From contig OY970164.1 in NCBI GenBank assembly GCA_963706555.1, forward strand, positions 4,898,001-4,962,000: a DNA stretch of 64,000 bases, in the 5' to 3' direction. Below the pieces are notes generated by a model that ran no database searches, was not told the DNA's origin, and saw only the letters and a list, made by a program, of their open reading frames with translations. The position numbers and the translations under genes are program-made. This document shows, piece by piece, positions 17,911 to 26,521 of the stretch. This DNA comes from Bog-473 sp963706555 (GTDB lineage Bacteria; Actinomycetota; Acidimicrobiia; Acidimicrobiales; RAAP-2). Position 1 is the first letter of the stretch; every line of letters begins with the position of its first letter.

Positions 17911-18668
17911 CACGTGTCCTTTCGTCTCGTGCCCAAACCTACAGGGTGTCCCTGACCGACGGCCTGCCCCGTGCGCCGAACGGCAAGCGGTGTGTGTCGT
18001 CACGCTGAGACGTAAAAGTGGCGTAACGCTTGGATTCTCCTGCGCGTTACTAAGGTCGTAGGGAGACAACGAGTCGCGTCGGCTGTAGAAAAGACTTCCG
18101 CGCAATGCGCGTCTCGGTCAACCCGGGCATGCATTGTCATCGGCATGGGCACAGGGCGAGCTGAAGGAAGACCTACAGGAAAAACGCTTCGGGATCATCG
18201 TGATCGAGACCGCGTCGAACGATTCCTTTTTGGTCGCGAGAGCATCAGAGTCGTTGCACACCTATTCGGAACTGCTTGCAAGCCTTTTACATGCAGCAGT
18301 CGGCCGCTGCGTCGTGGTGGTCAACGCCAAGGTGGATGTCACCCCCTTCTCCTACGAACCACATGTTACCCTGGCGGTGAATCGTGTGATTTCACAGACG
18401 GCAGGCACACATTCGAACGAGCGAGTCGTGACATCGAACCTCGAAGCAGAGGCGCACCCGCTGTGGTTCCGCTCGGGACTACTGCACTTCACCTCTACGA
18501 GGCCGAAGGCCTCGTTGGCGAGCGATCCACCACCCACTGCCGACCACAGTGCCGGTGATAAAGCATTCGCCCGGGCCATCGTCGCAGGAATTGCGTCCTG
18601 CCGAGACGTGCAGACGAGTGGAACCGCCAGCGGGTAGAAGAGGACGCGCCGCGTGGATGGCGACGCAC
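17911..18668. other. Long spacer with no supported gene
   Basis: This 758-bp stretch is less GC-biased than its neighbours. It contains one 167-codon plus-strand frame (18134-18637) with no recognisable motif, unusual composition and no ribosome site. I treat it as non-coding or as the decayed remains of a gene. Confidence 0.4.
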
Positions 18669-19100
18669 TCAGGCCTTGTCGGGCAGCTCCGCCGTGGCCT
18701 CGCCGACCACCTTGGTCTCCCCGTCGCCGTTGGCGAGCGTCACCGCCAGGTCGAGGAATTTCCTCCCGGCGTCCTCCCGCTTCCTCATCACGACGATCTT
18801 GGAGGAGAGGACCTCGTCGGGCCACGTCTGGCGCGCAAAACGGACCTGGTAACGGGTCACGTTCCCCACACCCACATAGTCGGTCAACGCGGACCCGAGG
18901 AGTCCCATGGAGAACATGCCATGCCCGAACACGCTCGGTTGGCCGGCTGCCATGGCCAGCACCTCGTCATGGTGCATCGGGTTGAAGTCACCGGATGCAC
19001 CGGCGTACTTCACCAGATCGGTCCTGGTCAGCTTGTGGGAGATGACGGGGGCCTCGTCACCGACCGCGACATTCTCGAACGACAGCTTCCGCTCACCCAT
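18669..19100 (-). CDS. MaoC-family dehydratase, catalytic subunit type
   Basis: The 143-residue hotdog protein has the hydratase-2 motif 'YAGASGDFNPMHHDEVLAMA' with Asp and His as the catalytic pair and 'PSVFGHGMFSMGLLGSALTD'. It would hydrate or dehydrate an enoyl-CoA/ACP. It lies 51 bp downstream of the FAS1-like dehydratase gene, with which it probably forms a heterodimer as in mycobacterial HadAB or HtdXY pairs. Confidence 0.92.
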   Translation of the reverse strand: MGERKLSFENVAVGDEAPVISHKLTRTDLVKYAGASGDFNPMHHDEVLAMAAGQPSVFGHGMFSMGLLGSALTDYVGVGNVTRYQVRFARQTWPDEVLSSKIVVMRKREDAGRKFLDLAVTLANGDGETKVVGEATAELPDKA

Positions 19101-19151
19101 CGTGTCGACCTCCCTTCAACGCCTCGCTGCGTGCACTCCAAGACCGCGCCG

Positions 19152-19667
19152 TCATCCGCGGTGAATCAGATTGAAGATGGCCGTGACGACCGGATCGCCC
19201 GTGTTGTCGTCGCTCCATGTCGTCTCGCTGACGAAGAAGGTCATCGTGCGCCCCTTGGATTCCTTCTGGTAGGCGTCGACGACCTTGCCTTCGCTGACCA
19301 GGACATCGCCCACCACGATCGGGCGGTGATAGATGAACTCCTGTTCGCCGTGGAGGATCAGGCCGCCCTTGGCCATGAGCCGTCCCAACGCAGCGGCGAG
19401 TGGGCTCCCCGTCTCTGCGTCCGCAGGCTGGATCTCGTCGAACTTCCCCGTGTATTCCATGGCGAACGGCCAGGTCGGCGGGGCGGGAATGGAAGCGAAC
19501 CCGGCCGCCTGGGCTGCGTCGAGGTCACGGTAGATCGGGCTGGTGCTCCCCACTGCGGCGGCGAAGAGGCTCACCGGCCCGCGCTCGACCACCACCTTGG
19601 ACCGACCCGTCGGCTTCCCGACCATGTCCTTGAGAAGCTGTTCTAACGATGCGTCGCTGTCGGCCAC
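19152..19667 (-). CDS. FAS1-like MaoC N-terminal dehydratase subunit
   Basis: The 171-residue protein reads 'VVVERGPVSLFAAAVGSTSP', 'IPAPPTWPFAMEYTG' and 'LHGEQEFIYHRPIVVGDVLV', which is the non-catalytic hotdog partner of MaoC dehydratases. It is transcribed ahead of the catalytic-type subunit. Together they suggest a beta-hydroxyacyl thioester dehydratase. Whether the substrate is ACP- or CoA-bound cannot be decided. Confidence 0.9.
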   Translation of the reverse strand: MADSDASLEQLLKDMVGKPTGRSKVVVERGPVSLFAAAVGSTSPIYRDLDAAQAAGFASIPAPPTWPFAMEYTGKFDEIQPADAETGSPLAAALGRLMAKGGLILHGEQEFIYHRPIVVGDVLVSEGKVVDAYQKESKGRTMTFFVSETTWSDDNTGDPVVTAIFNLIHRG

Positions 19668-19830
19668 TCGTTCTCCTCGTCCCCCTCAGCCCGTTTCCCC
19701 TACCGAGCAGCGCCATCGATCTGTGGGCGCATCCCGCCACAGCGCCAAAAGTAGCGGCTGTGCGCCGCCGCACCCTATAGGGTCGCACGGATCGGGCACC
19801 GCTATCCGCCGGCCGGTACCATCACCGCTT

Positions 19831-20439
19831 GTGACCGACTTCTTCGATGTTGTCCTCAGCCAACGCGCCGCCCGGACCTTCACTCCCGAAGATGTGGACG
19901 ACGCCAGCGTGGCAAAGATCCTGACCGCCGCCACGCACGCGCCGACGGCGGAGAACAGCCAGCCCTTCGTGTTCATTGTGGTGCGCGACCCCGATATCCG
20001 CGCCACCATCGGCGACATCACCGCCCGGGTCTGGGAAGGCGGCGCCCGGGACATGGAGGTGGGACGACTGGCACCCGCCTTCCTGGCCGATGTGGACCAG
20101 GGTGCGATGGGCGGGTGCGCCAAGGCCCCTGTGCTCATCGTGGTGTGCGGGGACACGCGCCTGACCTTCGCCGAATCCCTCGACTCCTCGATCTTCCCCG
20201 CCGTCCAGAACCTGCTCCTCGCCGCCCATGCGCTGGGCCTGGGATCGACCCTGACGACGTTGGCCACCCTCAGCGGGAACGACCTCTCCGAAGCGTTGGA
20301 CCTCCCGCCGGAGATTCGCCCCGTGGCGGTGATCCCCATCGGGCACCTCCCCAAGAAGCTCGGCCCACCTCGGCGGCTTCCGATCTCCGAAAAGGCGCAC
20401 CTGAATCGCTACGGCGTACCGTTCACTTCGTCGACCTAG
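19831..20439 (+). CDS. Nitroreductase family protein
   Basis: The 202-residue flavoprotein starts at a GTG at 19831 with 'DFFDVVLSQRAARTFTPEDV'. The FMN-binding RAART and 'ATHAPTAENSQPFVFIVV' motifs and the later 'FPAVQNLLLAAHALGLGSTL' with 'VAVIPIGHLPKK' are typical of FMN-dependent nitroreductases. The substrate is unknown. Its stop shares a CTAG with the stop of the convergent glycosyltransferase gene. Confidence 0.9.
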   Translation: MTDFFDVVLSQRAARTFTPEDVDDASVAKILTAATHAPTAENSQPFVFIVVRDPDIRATIGDITARVWEGGARDMEVGRLAPAFLADVDQGAMGGCAKAPVLIVVCGDTRLTFAESLDSSIFPAVQNLLLAAHALGLGSTLTTLATLSGNDLSEALDLPPEIRPVAVIPIGHLPKKLGPPRRLPISEKAHLNRYGVPFTSST

Positions 20440-21626
20440 CCGCGCCCGCGGCCCCGCGCCACGAAAGCATCCAAGAAGGCGCCATAGCGCCCCATGACCG
20501 CCGGCCACCGGTACGCTGCTTCCACATAGCGCAAGCCGTTCTGGCGCATGGTCTCGTGCAGGACACGGTCGCCGAGCATCCGGTCGAGCACGGCCTCGAA
20601 CTCGGCGTAGCCCTCGAACCACATGCCGGCACCGGACTGCGCACAATGCTCGCGGGTGGCCCCGCACACCGCGTTGACGATGATCGGCGCCCCCGCGGTC
20701 ATGCCTTCGATCACGGTGAGCGAGAACGATTCGACCGGCGACGGGGCGATCAGGGTGTGGGCGCCGCGGAGCAAGCCCCACTTGGAGTCGTCGTCGATCA
20801 TCCCGGTCAGCACAATGTCGCGTGCGTCCCGCGGAGGGTCGACGATCTGCCCCACCAGGACGAGCTGGAGATCACCGGGGTGGCGCTCCTTGTAGGAGCG
20901 GAAATACCGCCAGAGGATGCCTGTCCCCTTCTTGTCGTCCACCCTGCCGATGCACAGGAGATACGGCGCGTCGCCCAGCCCGAACGCAGCCCGAACGGAT
21001 TCGGGCGAACCGTCGGCCTCTTCGATCCCCAAGCCGACCACCACCTGCGGGGTGGTGGCGACGCCGAAGCGCTCCACCACCAGGCGGCGCTCGCTGCGGG
21101 TATGGAAGGCAAAACCCTGACACTGCGCGAACAGGGCGTCGAAGACCGGCAGGTGCAACGCTGGCTCTTCGTGGACCGCCGGGTGGAGGATCGCCCTGTC
21201 CCGCACCAGGGGCAGGCCGCGGACCGTCGGGTAGTAGAGGTACGGGTAGAAGGCGATGACGTCGGCGTCGCTCGCCTCCACGGCCCGCAGAAGATCAGGC
21301 GATTTGGGGCCTTGGAGGTCGACCCAACGCTCGCAGTCCTCCTCGCTCGCCTGGGTGGGGTCGGCCAGGAGCAGGCCCGACAAGGGATGGAAGCCCTCCC
21401 CCCGACCCGCCTCCGAGCCTATGCGGTGGACGGTGACCCCGTTGATGGTCTCGGTCCCCAACGGCAATTCGTCCTGCCAGGTCAGCGCATCGAGTGCGCC
21501 CGACGTGAAGACCTCCACCTGATCACCCCGGTCGGCGACGAGGTGCTCGGCCAGCATCCTGGCACCGGTCTCGGCACCCCCACGGATCTGCGGACCGTAC
21601 CGGGGCACCACGTACGCAACCTTCAT
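20436..21626 (-). CDS. Glycosyltransferase family 4-type protein
   Basis: The 396-residue GT-B protein opens with 'MKVAYVVPRYGPQIRGGAET', the glycine-rich acceptor loop of GT4 enzymes. The C-terminal donor domain contains 'YLLCIGRVDDKKGTGILWRY' and the E-x7-E motif in 'PSPVESFSLTVIEGMTAGAP'. The start is the ATG at 21626. The donor sugar nucleotide and acceptor are unknown. It is convergent with the nitroreductase gene. Confidence 0.9.
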   Translation of the reverse strand: MKVAYVVPRYGPQIRGGAETGARMLAEHLVADRGDQVEVFTSGALDALTWQDELPLGTETINGVTVHRIGSEAGRGEGFHPLSGLLLADPTQASEEDCERWVDLQGPKSPDLLRAVEASDADVIAFYPYLYYPTVRGLPLVRDRAILHPAVHEEPALHLPVFDALFAQCQGFAFHTRSERRLVVERFGVATTPQVVVGLGIEEADGSPESVRAAFGLGDAPYLLCIGRVDDKKGTGILWRYFRSYKERHPGDLQLVLVGQIVDPPRDARDIVLTGMIDDDSKWGLLRGAHTLIAPSPVESFSLTVIEGMTAGAPIIVNAVCGATREHCAQSGAGMWFEGYAEFEAVLDRMLGDRVLHETMRQNGLRYVEAAYRWPAVMGRYGAFLDAFVARGRGRG

Positions 21627-21718
21627 GACCAGCGAGACGATAACGGTCCCGGGGCACACCCTCGGGCCAGAAGGCCCCAACCTGACGCGACGGTCAGGTA
21701 CGGCGATATGGTGAGCCG

Positions 21719-22219
21719 ATGCAAGAGCACCATTTCTATGTCGACATCGAAGCCACGCAGGACGAGCTGTGGGAGCTCTTCTGGTTGCGCCGTGCCCTCT
21801 CGCAGAACGGGGACGTCACCATCGAGATCCTCCACCCCGGTGACGAGATAGGAGAGGGGCTGGTCCGTCACTGCACCTTCCGTGTCCCCCGCTATCTCAT
21901 GTCAGGCGGGCGGGGCGAGTCCTGGGAGTGGCTGACCGAGGTCACGCCGAAGGTCTCGTGGAAGTACGACGCCGTCGGGAAGCCATTGTGGTCCAAGGCC
22001 CAAGGCCGTAACCGGCTCGAGGATCTCGGCAACGGCACGACACGTGTCCACTTCTCCGAGACCTACCACGCCTTCAATCCCATCCTGCGGTTCTTCCTCG
22101 AGAAGCGCGTGCACGACTTCATCTCGAAGGACAACGACAAGCTCATTACGGACTCGCTCACCAACGGCGTGAAGATGATGCGCGAAGCGAAGGCGAACGC
22201 CAAACCCGACGACGCGTGA
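21719..22219 (+). CDS. SRPBCC (START-like) ligand-binding protein
   Basis: The 166-residue protein has the helix-grip pattern: 'HHFYVDIEATQDELWELFWL', 'GDVTIEILHPGDEIGEGLVR', a central sheet and a long C-terminal helix 'DKLITDSLTNGVKMMREAKA'. Such proteins bind hydrophobic ligands or act as cyclases/aromatases. It is coupled by GTGA to the amidohydrolase gene, so both probably serve one pathway. Confidence 0.85.
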   Translation: MQEHHFYVDIEATQDELWELFWLRRALSQNGDVTIEILHPGDEIGEGLVRHCTFRVPRYLMSGGRGESWEWLTEVTPKVSWKYDAVGKPLWSKAQGRNRLEDLGNGTTRVHFSETYHAFNPILRFFLEKRVHDFISKDNDKLITDSLTNGVKMMREAKANAKPDDA

Positions 22220-23031
22220 CGGTCGTCGACCTGTGGGTGAACGCACTGACCGGCAAGTCAGCCAAGGCCTTCACCGGTCAAGACGGCAACGAAGGCATCG
22301 TCGACCTTCTCGGCGGTGACCTCGGGGCGGCGACCACGCTCGAGAAGTTGCTGTCCACCATGGACGCGTGCGGCGTCGATCTGGGCGTCATCGCCGCCGG
22401 GATGTCGGCCCCCGAGACCGAGACACTCCTGGAGGACATCGCTCCGCACGCCGACCGCTTGTGCGTGGCCCTGGTACCCGACCACGTGGAGCAACCGGTG
22501 CAACAGTCCCTGCGACTGCGTTCGTTGGCCGAGCACCCGTCGGTGGCGCTCGTCAGGGTCACGCCGCTCGTCGAGCAGTACCCGCTGAACGACAAGCTCT
22601 ACTACCCCATCTACACGGCGGCGGCCGAGCTCGGTCTTCCTGTGGCCATCAATGTCGGCATTCCCGGGCCGCGTGTCCGGTCGGCCTGCCAGCATCCCGA
22701 ACGTCTCGAAGACATCCTCATCGACTTCAAAGGACTGACGATCATCGGCGCCCACATGGGCCACCCCTATGAGGCCCTCCTGATGCAGTACATGCTCAAG
22801 TGGCCTGATCTGTACCTCTCCAACTCGGCCTACCTGGCCAAATATATGGAGCCCGCCCTGGTCGCGTTCATGAGCTCCTCACGCGGGAGCGGTCGGTTGC
22901 TCTTCGCCTCCGACCATCCGTTCCTCCCGATGGAGCGTGCGACAGCGTCGGCCCGGGAACTGCCGCTCACGCCCGAAGCCATGGATGCGTTCATGGGGGG
23001 CACTGCGATGCGTCTCCTGCGCCGCCCCTGA
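22216..23031 (+). CDS. Amidohydrolase-2 family protein (TIM barrel)
   Basis: The 271-residue protein starts at a GTG overlapping the SRPBCC stop. It shows 'GVDLGVIAAGMSAPETETLL', 'LGLPVAINVGIPGPRV', 'GLTIIGAHMGHPYEALLMQY' and 'RLLFASDHPFLPMERA'. These are the barrel-strand metal and substrate positions (AHxGxP and SDxP) of decarboxylating/hydrolytic amidohydrolase-2 enzymes such as ACMSD. The N-terminal HxH is not seen, so metal binding may be altered. Confidence 0.82.
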   Translation: MTVVDLWVNALTGKSAKAFTGQDGNEGIVDLLGGDLGAATTLEKLLSTMDACGVDLGVIAAGMSAPETETLLEDIAPHADRLCVALVPDHVEQPVQQSLRLRSLAEHPSVALVRVTPLVEQYPLNDKLYYPIYTAAAELGLPVAINVGIPGPRVRSACQHPERLEDILIDFKGLTIIGAHMGHPYEALLMQYMLKWPDLYLSNSAYLAKYMEPALVAFMSSSRGSGRLLFASDHPFLPMERATASARELPLTPEAMDAFMGGTAMRLLRRP

Positions 23032-23058
23032 GACGCCGTCGCCCCTGAGACGCCGTCG
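23025..23058. repeat. 17-bp tandem duplication across a stop codon
   Basis: CCCCTGAGACGCCGTCG occurs twice in tandem (23025-23041, 23042-23058), with a third partial copy. The unit contains the TGA that ends the amidohydrolase gene, so the stop codon is duplicated downstream. Confidence 0.8.
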
Positions 23059-23102
23059 CCTCTGAGCCGACCGCAACCCTCTGCGCGGTCACGCGGTCGG
23101 CC

Positions 23103-23720
23103 TCAGTGCGAGCGCGCCGCCAGCGCGTGCGCCAGCGCCCGGAACGCGCGCCCACGATGCGAGATGGCGTTCTTCTCGCTCGGCGCCATGTCGGCGAACG
23201 TCCGCCCGTCTCCCTCGCTCGGCACGAAGACCGGGTCATAGCCGAAACCACCGCTCCCCACCGCTTCCGCCGCGATCGTTCCCTCGACCGCGCCTTCGGC
23301 CCACAACTCCGAGCCGTCGGGAAACGAAGCCAATGCCACGGTGCGGAAGCGGGCGGTGCGTGCACCGCCGCCATCGGGACGGGCGGCCAGCTCGGTCAGA
23401 AGCTTCGCCACGTTGTCGGCGTACGTCACGTCGTCCCCGGCGTAGCGGGCCGAGTACACGCCGGGGGCACCGCCGAGCGCGTCGACCTCCAGCCCGGTGT
23501 CGTCCGCCACGGCCGCGAGCCCGGTCGCGACGACCAGCGCCCGCGCCTTGAGGCGGGCGTTGTCCTGCAGTGTCTCGCCATCCTCGACGACGTCCGGCAC
23601 GTCCGTCGGGCGGGGAACGAGCTCGACCTCGAGCGCCTCCTCGAGGACGGCGGCGATTTCGGCCACCTTGTCGGGATTGGCCGAGGCCAGAACGAGCCGC
23701 AACGGGGAGGCGTTGCTCAC
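23103..23720 (-). CDS. rdgB: Non-canonical purine NTP pyrophosphatase (RdgB/HAM1)
   Basis: The 205-residue enzyme removes dITP, dXTP and ITP from nucleotide pools by hydrolysis to the monophosphate. It shows 'LRLVLASANPDKVAEIAAVL', 'DDTGLEVDALGGAPGVYSAR' and 'GSGGFGYDPVFVPSEGDG', with 'KNAISHRGRAFRAL' near the end, all diagnostic of HAM1-like proteins. Its start overlaps the rph stop by 4 bp (ATGA), giving the common rph-rdgB operon. Confidence 0.96.
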   Translation of the reverse strand: MSNASPLRLVLASANPDKVAEIAAVLEEALEVELVPRPTDVPDVVEDGETLQDNARLKARALVVATGLAAVADDTGLEVDALGGAPGVYSARYAGDDVTYADNVAKLLTELAARPDGGGARTARFRTVALASFPDGSELWAEGAVEGTIAAEAVGSGGFGYDPVFVPSEGDGRTFADMAPSEKNAISHRGRAFRALAHALAARSH

Positions 23721-24496
23721 CGCGGCGGAGGAGGCGTGGCCAGGACCGCCGCCTGCGCGGCCGAGAGCTCCTTGATCCCGGCCTCGGCCAACCCCAGCAG
23801 GCTGTCCAGCTCGCCCCGGCTGAACGCCATGCCCTCGGCCGTCCCCTGCACCTCGACGAAGCGGCCGGCTCCGGTCATGACCACGTTCATGTCCACCTCG
23901 GCCCGGGAGTCCTCCGCGTAGGGAAGGTCCAGCATCGGCACGCCGTCGATGATCCCCACCGAGATCGCCGCCACGGAGTCCGTGAGCGGGTTCTCCCGCA
24001 ACGTGCCAGCCTGCTGCATGCGCGAGAACGCATCGTGCAGGGCCACGTAGGCGCCACAGATCGACGCCGTGCGCGTGCCCCCGTCCGCCTGCAGGACGTC
24101 ACAGTCGACCGTGATCTGCGCCTCGCCGAGGACGACGAGGTCGCACACCGCCCGCAGAGAACGCGCGATGAGGCGTTGGATCTCCTGCGTCCGGCCCGAC
24201 TGCTTGCCCTTGGCCGCTTCACGCGCTGCGCGCTCGGGCGTCGAGCCGGGCAGCATCGAATACTCGGCCGTGACCCAGCCCTTGCCGCTGCCGCGCATCC
24301 ATGGTGGCACCCGATCTTCGATGGATGCCGTGCAGAGCACCTTGGTCCGGCCGAAGGAGACCAGCACCGAGCCGGTCGCCATCACCGTGTAGTCCCTCTC
24401 GAAGCTGACGGGACGGAGCTCATCGAGCGCGCGTCCGTCGCCACGTGCCGTGCGCGGATCCTGGCCGGCCCCGCTCAGTTCGCTGCTCTCGGACAT
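23717..24496 (-). CDS. rph: Ribonuclease PH
   Basis: This 259-residue phosphate-dependent 3'-5' exoribonuclease trims tRNA precursors. The conserved N-terminus includes 'RALDELRPVSFERDYTVMAT', followed by 'GSVLVSFGRTKVLCTASIED', 'GWVTAEYSMLPGSTPERAAR', and 'TQEIQRLIARSLRAVCDL'. The phosphate-site arginines and 'ITVDCDVLQADGGTRTASIC' are present. It is the first gene of the rph-rdgB pair. Confidence 0.97.
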   Translation of the reverse strand: MSESSELSGAGQDPRTARGDGRALDELRPVSFERDYTVMATGSVLVSFGRTKVLCTASIEDRVPPWMRGSGKGWVTAEYSMLPGSTPERAAREAAKGKQSGRTQEIQRLIARSLRAVCDLVVLGEAQITVDCDVLQADGGTRTASICGAYVALHDAFSRMQQAGTLRENPLTDSVAAISVGIIDGVPMLDLPYAEDSRAEVDMNVVMTGAGRFVEVQGTAEGMAFSRGELDSLLGLAEAGIKELSAAQAAVLATPPPPR

Positions 24497-24560
24497 CGCA
24501 CTCCTCTCGTCACCACCGGCTACTCATCGCCGCGGATTCTTCGCCGTGGAGCCGCAATGG

Positions 24561-25343
24561 CTACCACGCATACACGGCGCCCATGCTCGCCTGCTCCACG
24601 GGACGCCCATAGGCCAACTCGGCTTCCCGACGCACGTCGTCGGCCGACACCGTAGGCGACCGGTGTGTGAGGATGAGACGACGGACCCCCGCGGCCGCTG
24701 CCATGGCGCCCGCCTGACGCCCGCTGAGGTGCAGCATGGAGCCCTCCGCCTCCTGGGTGAAGGTGGCCTCACAGAGGAACGACCCGAGGCCACGGCCCAA
24801 CGTCTCCACCGACCAGCTCGGCCCCGAGTCCGCCGAATAGGCCAACGTGGCGCCCCCATGAGCCAGACAGACGGCCCGGGTGGCGATGCCGTGATCCGTC
24901 GCTGCCGTGCGGACCTCCAGCGCACCCACCGTGAACAGGTCGGATTCGCCCAACTCCCGCCAGTCGATCCAGTCCACAGCCCGGTAGTGCGACCGCTCCC
25001 GCAATCCCGGAGGGGCGTACACCGTGAGCGGAGCACCGTCGGCTCCAAAGAATCGCTCCGGGGCCGGGCCGTAGCCGGCCCAGGTGGCGAAGGACTCGAG
25101 GTCCGTCCAATGGTCCGGATGGGCATGGGACAGGACGACAGCATCGATGCGTCCGGGGTCGATGTGCCGCTGGAGCTGGGCGAAAGTACCCGGACCGGCC
25201 TCGAGCAGGATCGACGTCCCTCCTCCGGCGACGAGGTACCCGCTCCCTGCGCCACACGGGCCCGGCCAACTCCCGTCACATCCGAGCACCGTGAGCGTGC
25301 GCTCCGGTGCGCCGGCCGCGCTCGACGCAGTACGGGTGCTCAA
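24561..25343 (-). CDS. MBL-fold metal-dependent hydrolase (RNase Z/cyclic-phosphodiesterase-like)
   Basis: The 260-residue protein has the metallo-beta-lactamase motif 'VVLSHAHPDHWTDLESFATW', downstream ligands in 'AATDHGIATRAVCL', 'LAYSADSGPSWSVETLG', and 'ILTHRSPTV'. The order matches RNase Z-like MBL proteins. It overlaps the VOC gene by ATGA. A tRNA-processing role is unlikely without the exosite arm, so a small-molecule phosphodiesterase or lactonase is plausible. Confidence 0.88.
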   Translation of the reverse strand: MSTRTASSAAGAPERTLTVLGCDGSWPGPCGAGSGYLVAGGGTSILLEAGPGTFAQLQRHIDPGRIDAVVLSHAHPDHWTDLESFATWAGYGPAPERFFGADGAPLTVYAPPGLRERSHYRAVDWIDWRELGESDLFTVGALEVRTAATDHGIATRAVCLAHGGATLAYSADSGPSWSVETLGRGLGSFLCEATFTQEAEGSMLHLSGRQAGAMAAAAGVRRLILTHRSPTVSADDVRREAELAYGRPVEQASMGAVYAW

Positions 25344-25762
25344 GGGCTTCCCCGAACCACCGCGGGCGCCGTCTCCAGGGCCGCCGTCACATTGGCGTAG
25401 GTCTTCAGCTCAATCACGTTCCCGCTCGGATCGGCGACCTTCGCCTTGGTCTGTTCGGTCAGCTCGCCTACATCGTCGGTCGAAATGGGCACGACCCACT
25501 GCACCCCGCATGTCGCAAGATGTGCGGTGACCGCCTCGAACTCACTCCGACCGAGCGTCACCCCGAAGTGGCGTACCGACTCTGCGGGCAGCATCTCGGC
25601 CTCGTCGGGTCGATCGTGCAACGTGATCTGCATGCCGTAGAACCAGACGTCCTGATAGCCGGGACGTGCCCGGGCGGCGGTACAGCCCAGGCCGTCCACA
25701 TAGAACCGCCGGGCCTCGTCCAGGTCCCGCACCGGAAGGGACAAATGAAGGATCGGCTGCAC
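25340..25762 (-). CDS. VOC-superfamily (glyoxalase/dioxygenase-like) protein
   Basis: The 140-residue protein has the paired beta-alpha-beta-beta-beta modules of the vicinal-oxygen-chelate fold: 'ILHLSLPVRDLDEARRFYVD' at the start, then 'QITLHDRPDEAEMLP', 'RHFGVTLGRSEFEAVTAHLA', and the terminal 'KVADPSGNVIELKTY'. The H and E metal ligands are present. Substrate unknown. It is cotranscribed with the MBL gene. Confidence 0.9.
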   Translation of the reverse strand: MQPILHLSLPVRDLDEARRFYVDGLGCTAARARPGYQDVWFYGMQITLHDRPDEAEMLPAESVRHFGVTLGRSEFEAVTAHLATCGVQWVVPISTDDVGELTEQTKAKVADPSGNVIELKTYANVTAALETAPAVVRGSP

Positions 25763-25854
25763 ACCTCAAGCCTAGGCAGGCCTCCCGGGTCCACAGGGAA
25801 GCCATCGCGAAACTGCACGGGACAGGCCAGGCTCTTCGTATGATCAGGCCTGCC

Positions 25855-26394
25855 ATGGCGGATTACATCGCACTGCTCCGAAGCGTCAACGTGGCGGGCC
25901 ATGGACGCCTCGCCATGGCCGACCTGCAACAGAGCTTTCTGGCCCTCGGCCATTCCGATGTCTCGACCTACATCCAGACGGGCAACGTGCTCTTCCGCTC
26001 GCCGAGCAAGAGCACGGCCAAACTCATCGCAGGAATTGAAGAACAGCTGGAGCAGGACTTCGGCAGTTCGCCGGCGGTGATCTTGCGGACCACCGCGGAG
26101 TTGCAGCACGTGGTGACCACCAGCCCGTACCCGGCCCGGGGCGCCGACCCGGCACGGCACCACGTGACCTTCCTCGCCGAGACACCGAGCAAGGACAAAC
26201 TGTCCGCCTTCAGCCCGCCCCCGAGCGGACGCGATGAACTGGTGATCATCGGCAAAGAGGTCTATGTCCACACGCCCGACGGCTACGGAAACTCCAAACT
26301 CAGCGGCGCCATGTTGGAACGCCGTCTCGGGGTCGTCAGCACGACCCGGAATTGGAACACCGTCACAAAGCTCTGCGAGCTCACCGCCCGCTGA
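25855..26394 (+). CDS. DUF1697 family protein
   Basis: The 179-residue protein begins 'MADYIALLRSVNVAGHGRLA' and contains 'LQQSFLALGHSDVSTYIQTG' followed by 'NVLFRSP'. It ends 'GAMLERRLGVVSTTRNWNTV' plus 'TKLCEL'. This is the full pattern of DUF1697, whose role is unknown. The start at 25855 matches the family start and removes an N-terminal extension antisense to the VOC gene. Confidence 0.93.
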   Translation: MADYIALLRSVNVAGHGRLAMADLQQSFLALGHSDVSTYIQTGNVLFRSPSKSTAKLIAGIEEQLEQDFGSSPAVILRTTAELQHVVTTSPYPARGADPARHHVTFLAETPSKDKLSAFSPPPSGRDELVIIGKEVYVHTPDGYGNSKLSGAMLERRLGVVSTTRNWNTVTKLCELTAR

Positions 26395-26435
26395 GGACCC
26401 GATGCGCACTCGCCCCACCGAGAGACCACACATCC

Positions 26436-26520
26436 GATGGACCGGCGCAGCTGATGGGCTGGCGCATCTGATGGACCGGCGCAGCTGATGGGCCGACACA
26501 TCTGATGGACCGCCGCATCT
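26436..26520. repeat. Five-unit 17-bp minisatellite before the DUF429 gene
   Basis: Five consecutive 17-bp units of the form GATGG(A/G)C(C/T)G(G/C/A)(C/A)GCA(G/T)CT fill 26436-26520. A sixth partial copy (GATGGA) supplies the ATG start codon of the DUF429 gene at 26522. Each unit carries an ATG in changing frame because 17 is not a multiple of three. Confidence 0.85.
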
Positions 26521-26521
26521 G

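Noticed and set aside
18134..18637. A 167-codon plus-strand frame in the 17911-18668 spacer
   Set aside because: No motif, no ribosome site and atypical composition. It is left as an unexplained spacer.
26436..26520. Possible CRISPR array
   Set aside because: The 17-bp units are directly contiguous without spacers, so it is a minisatellite.
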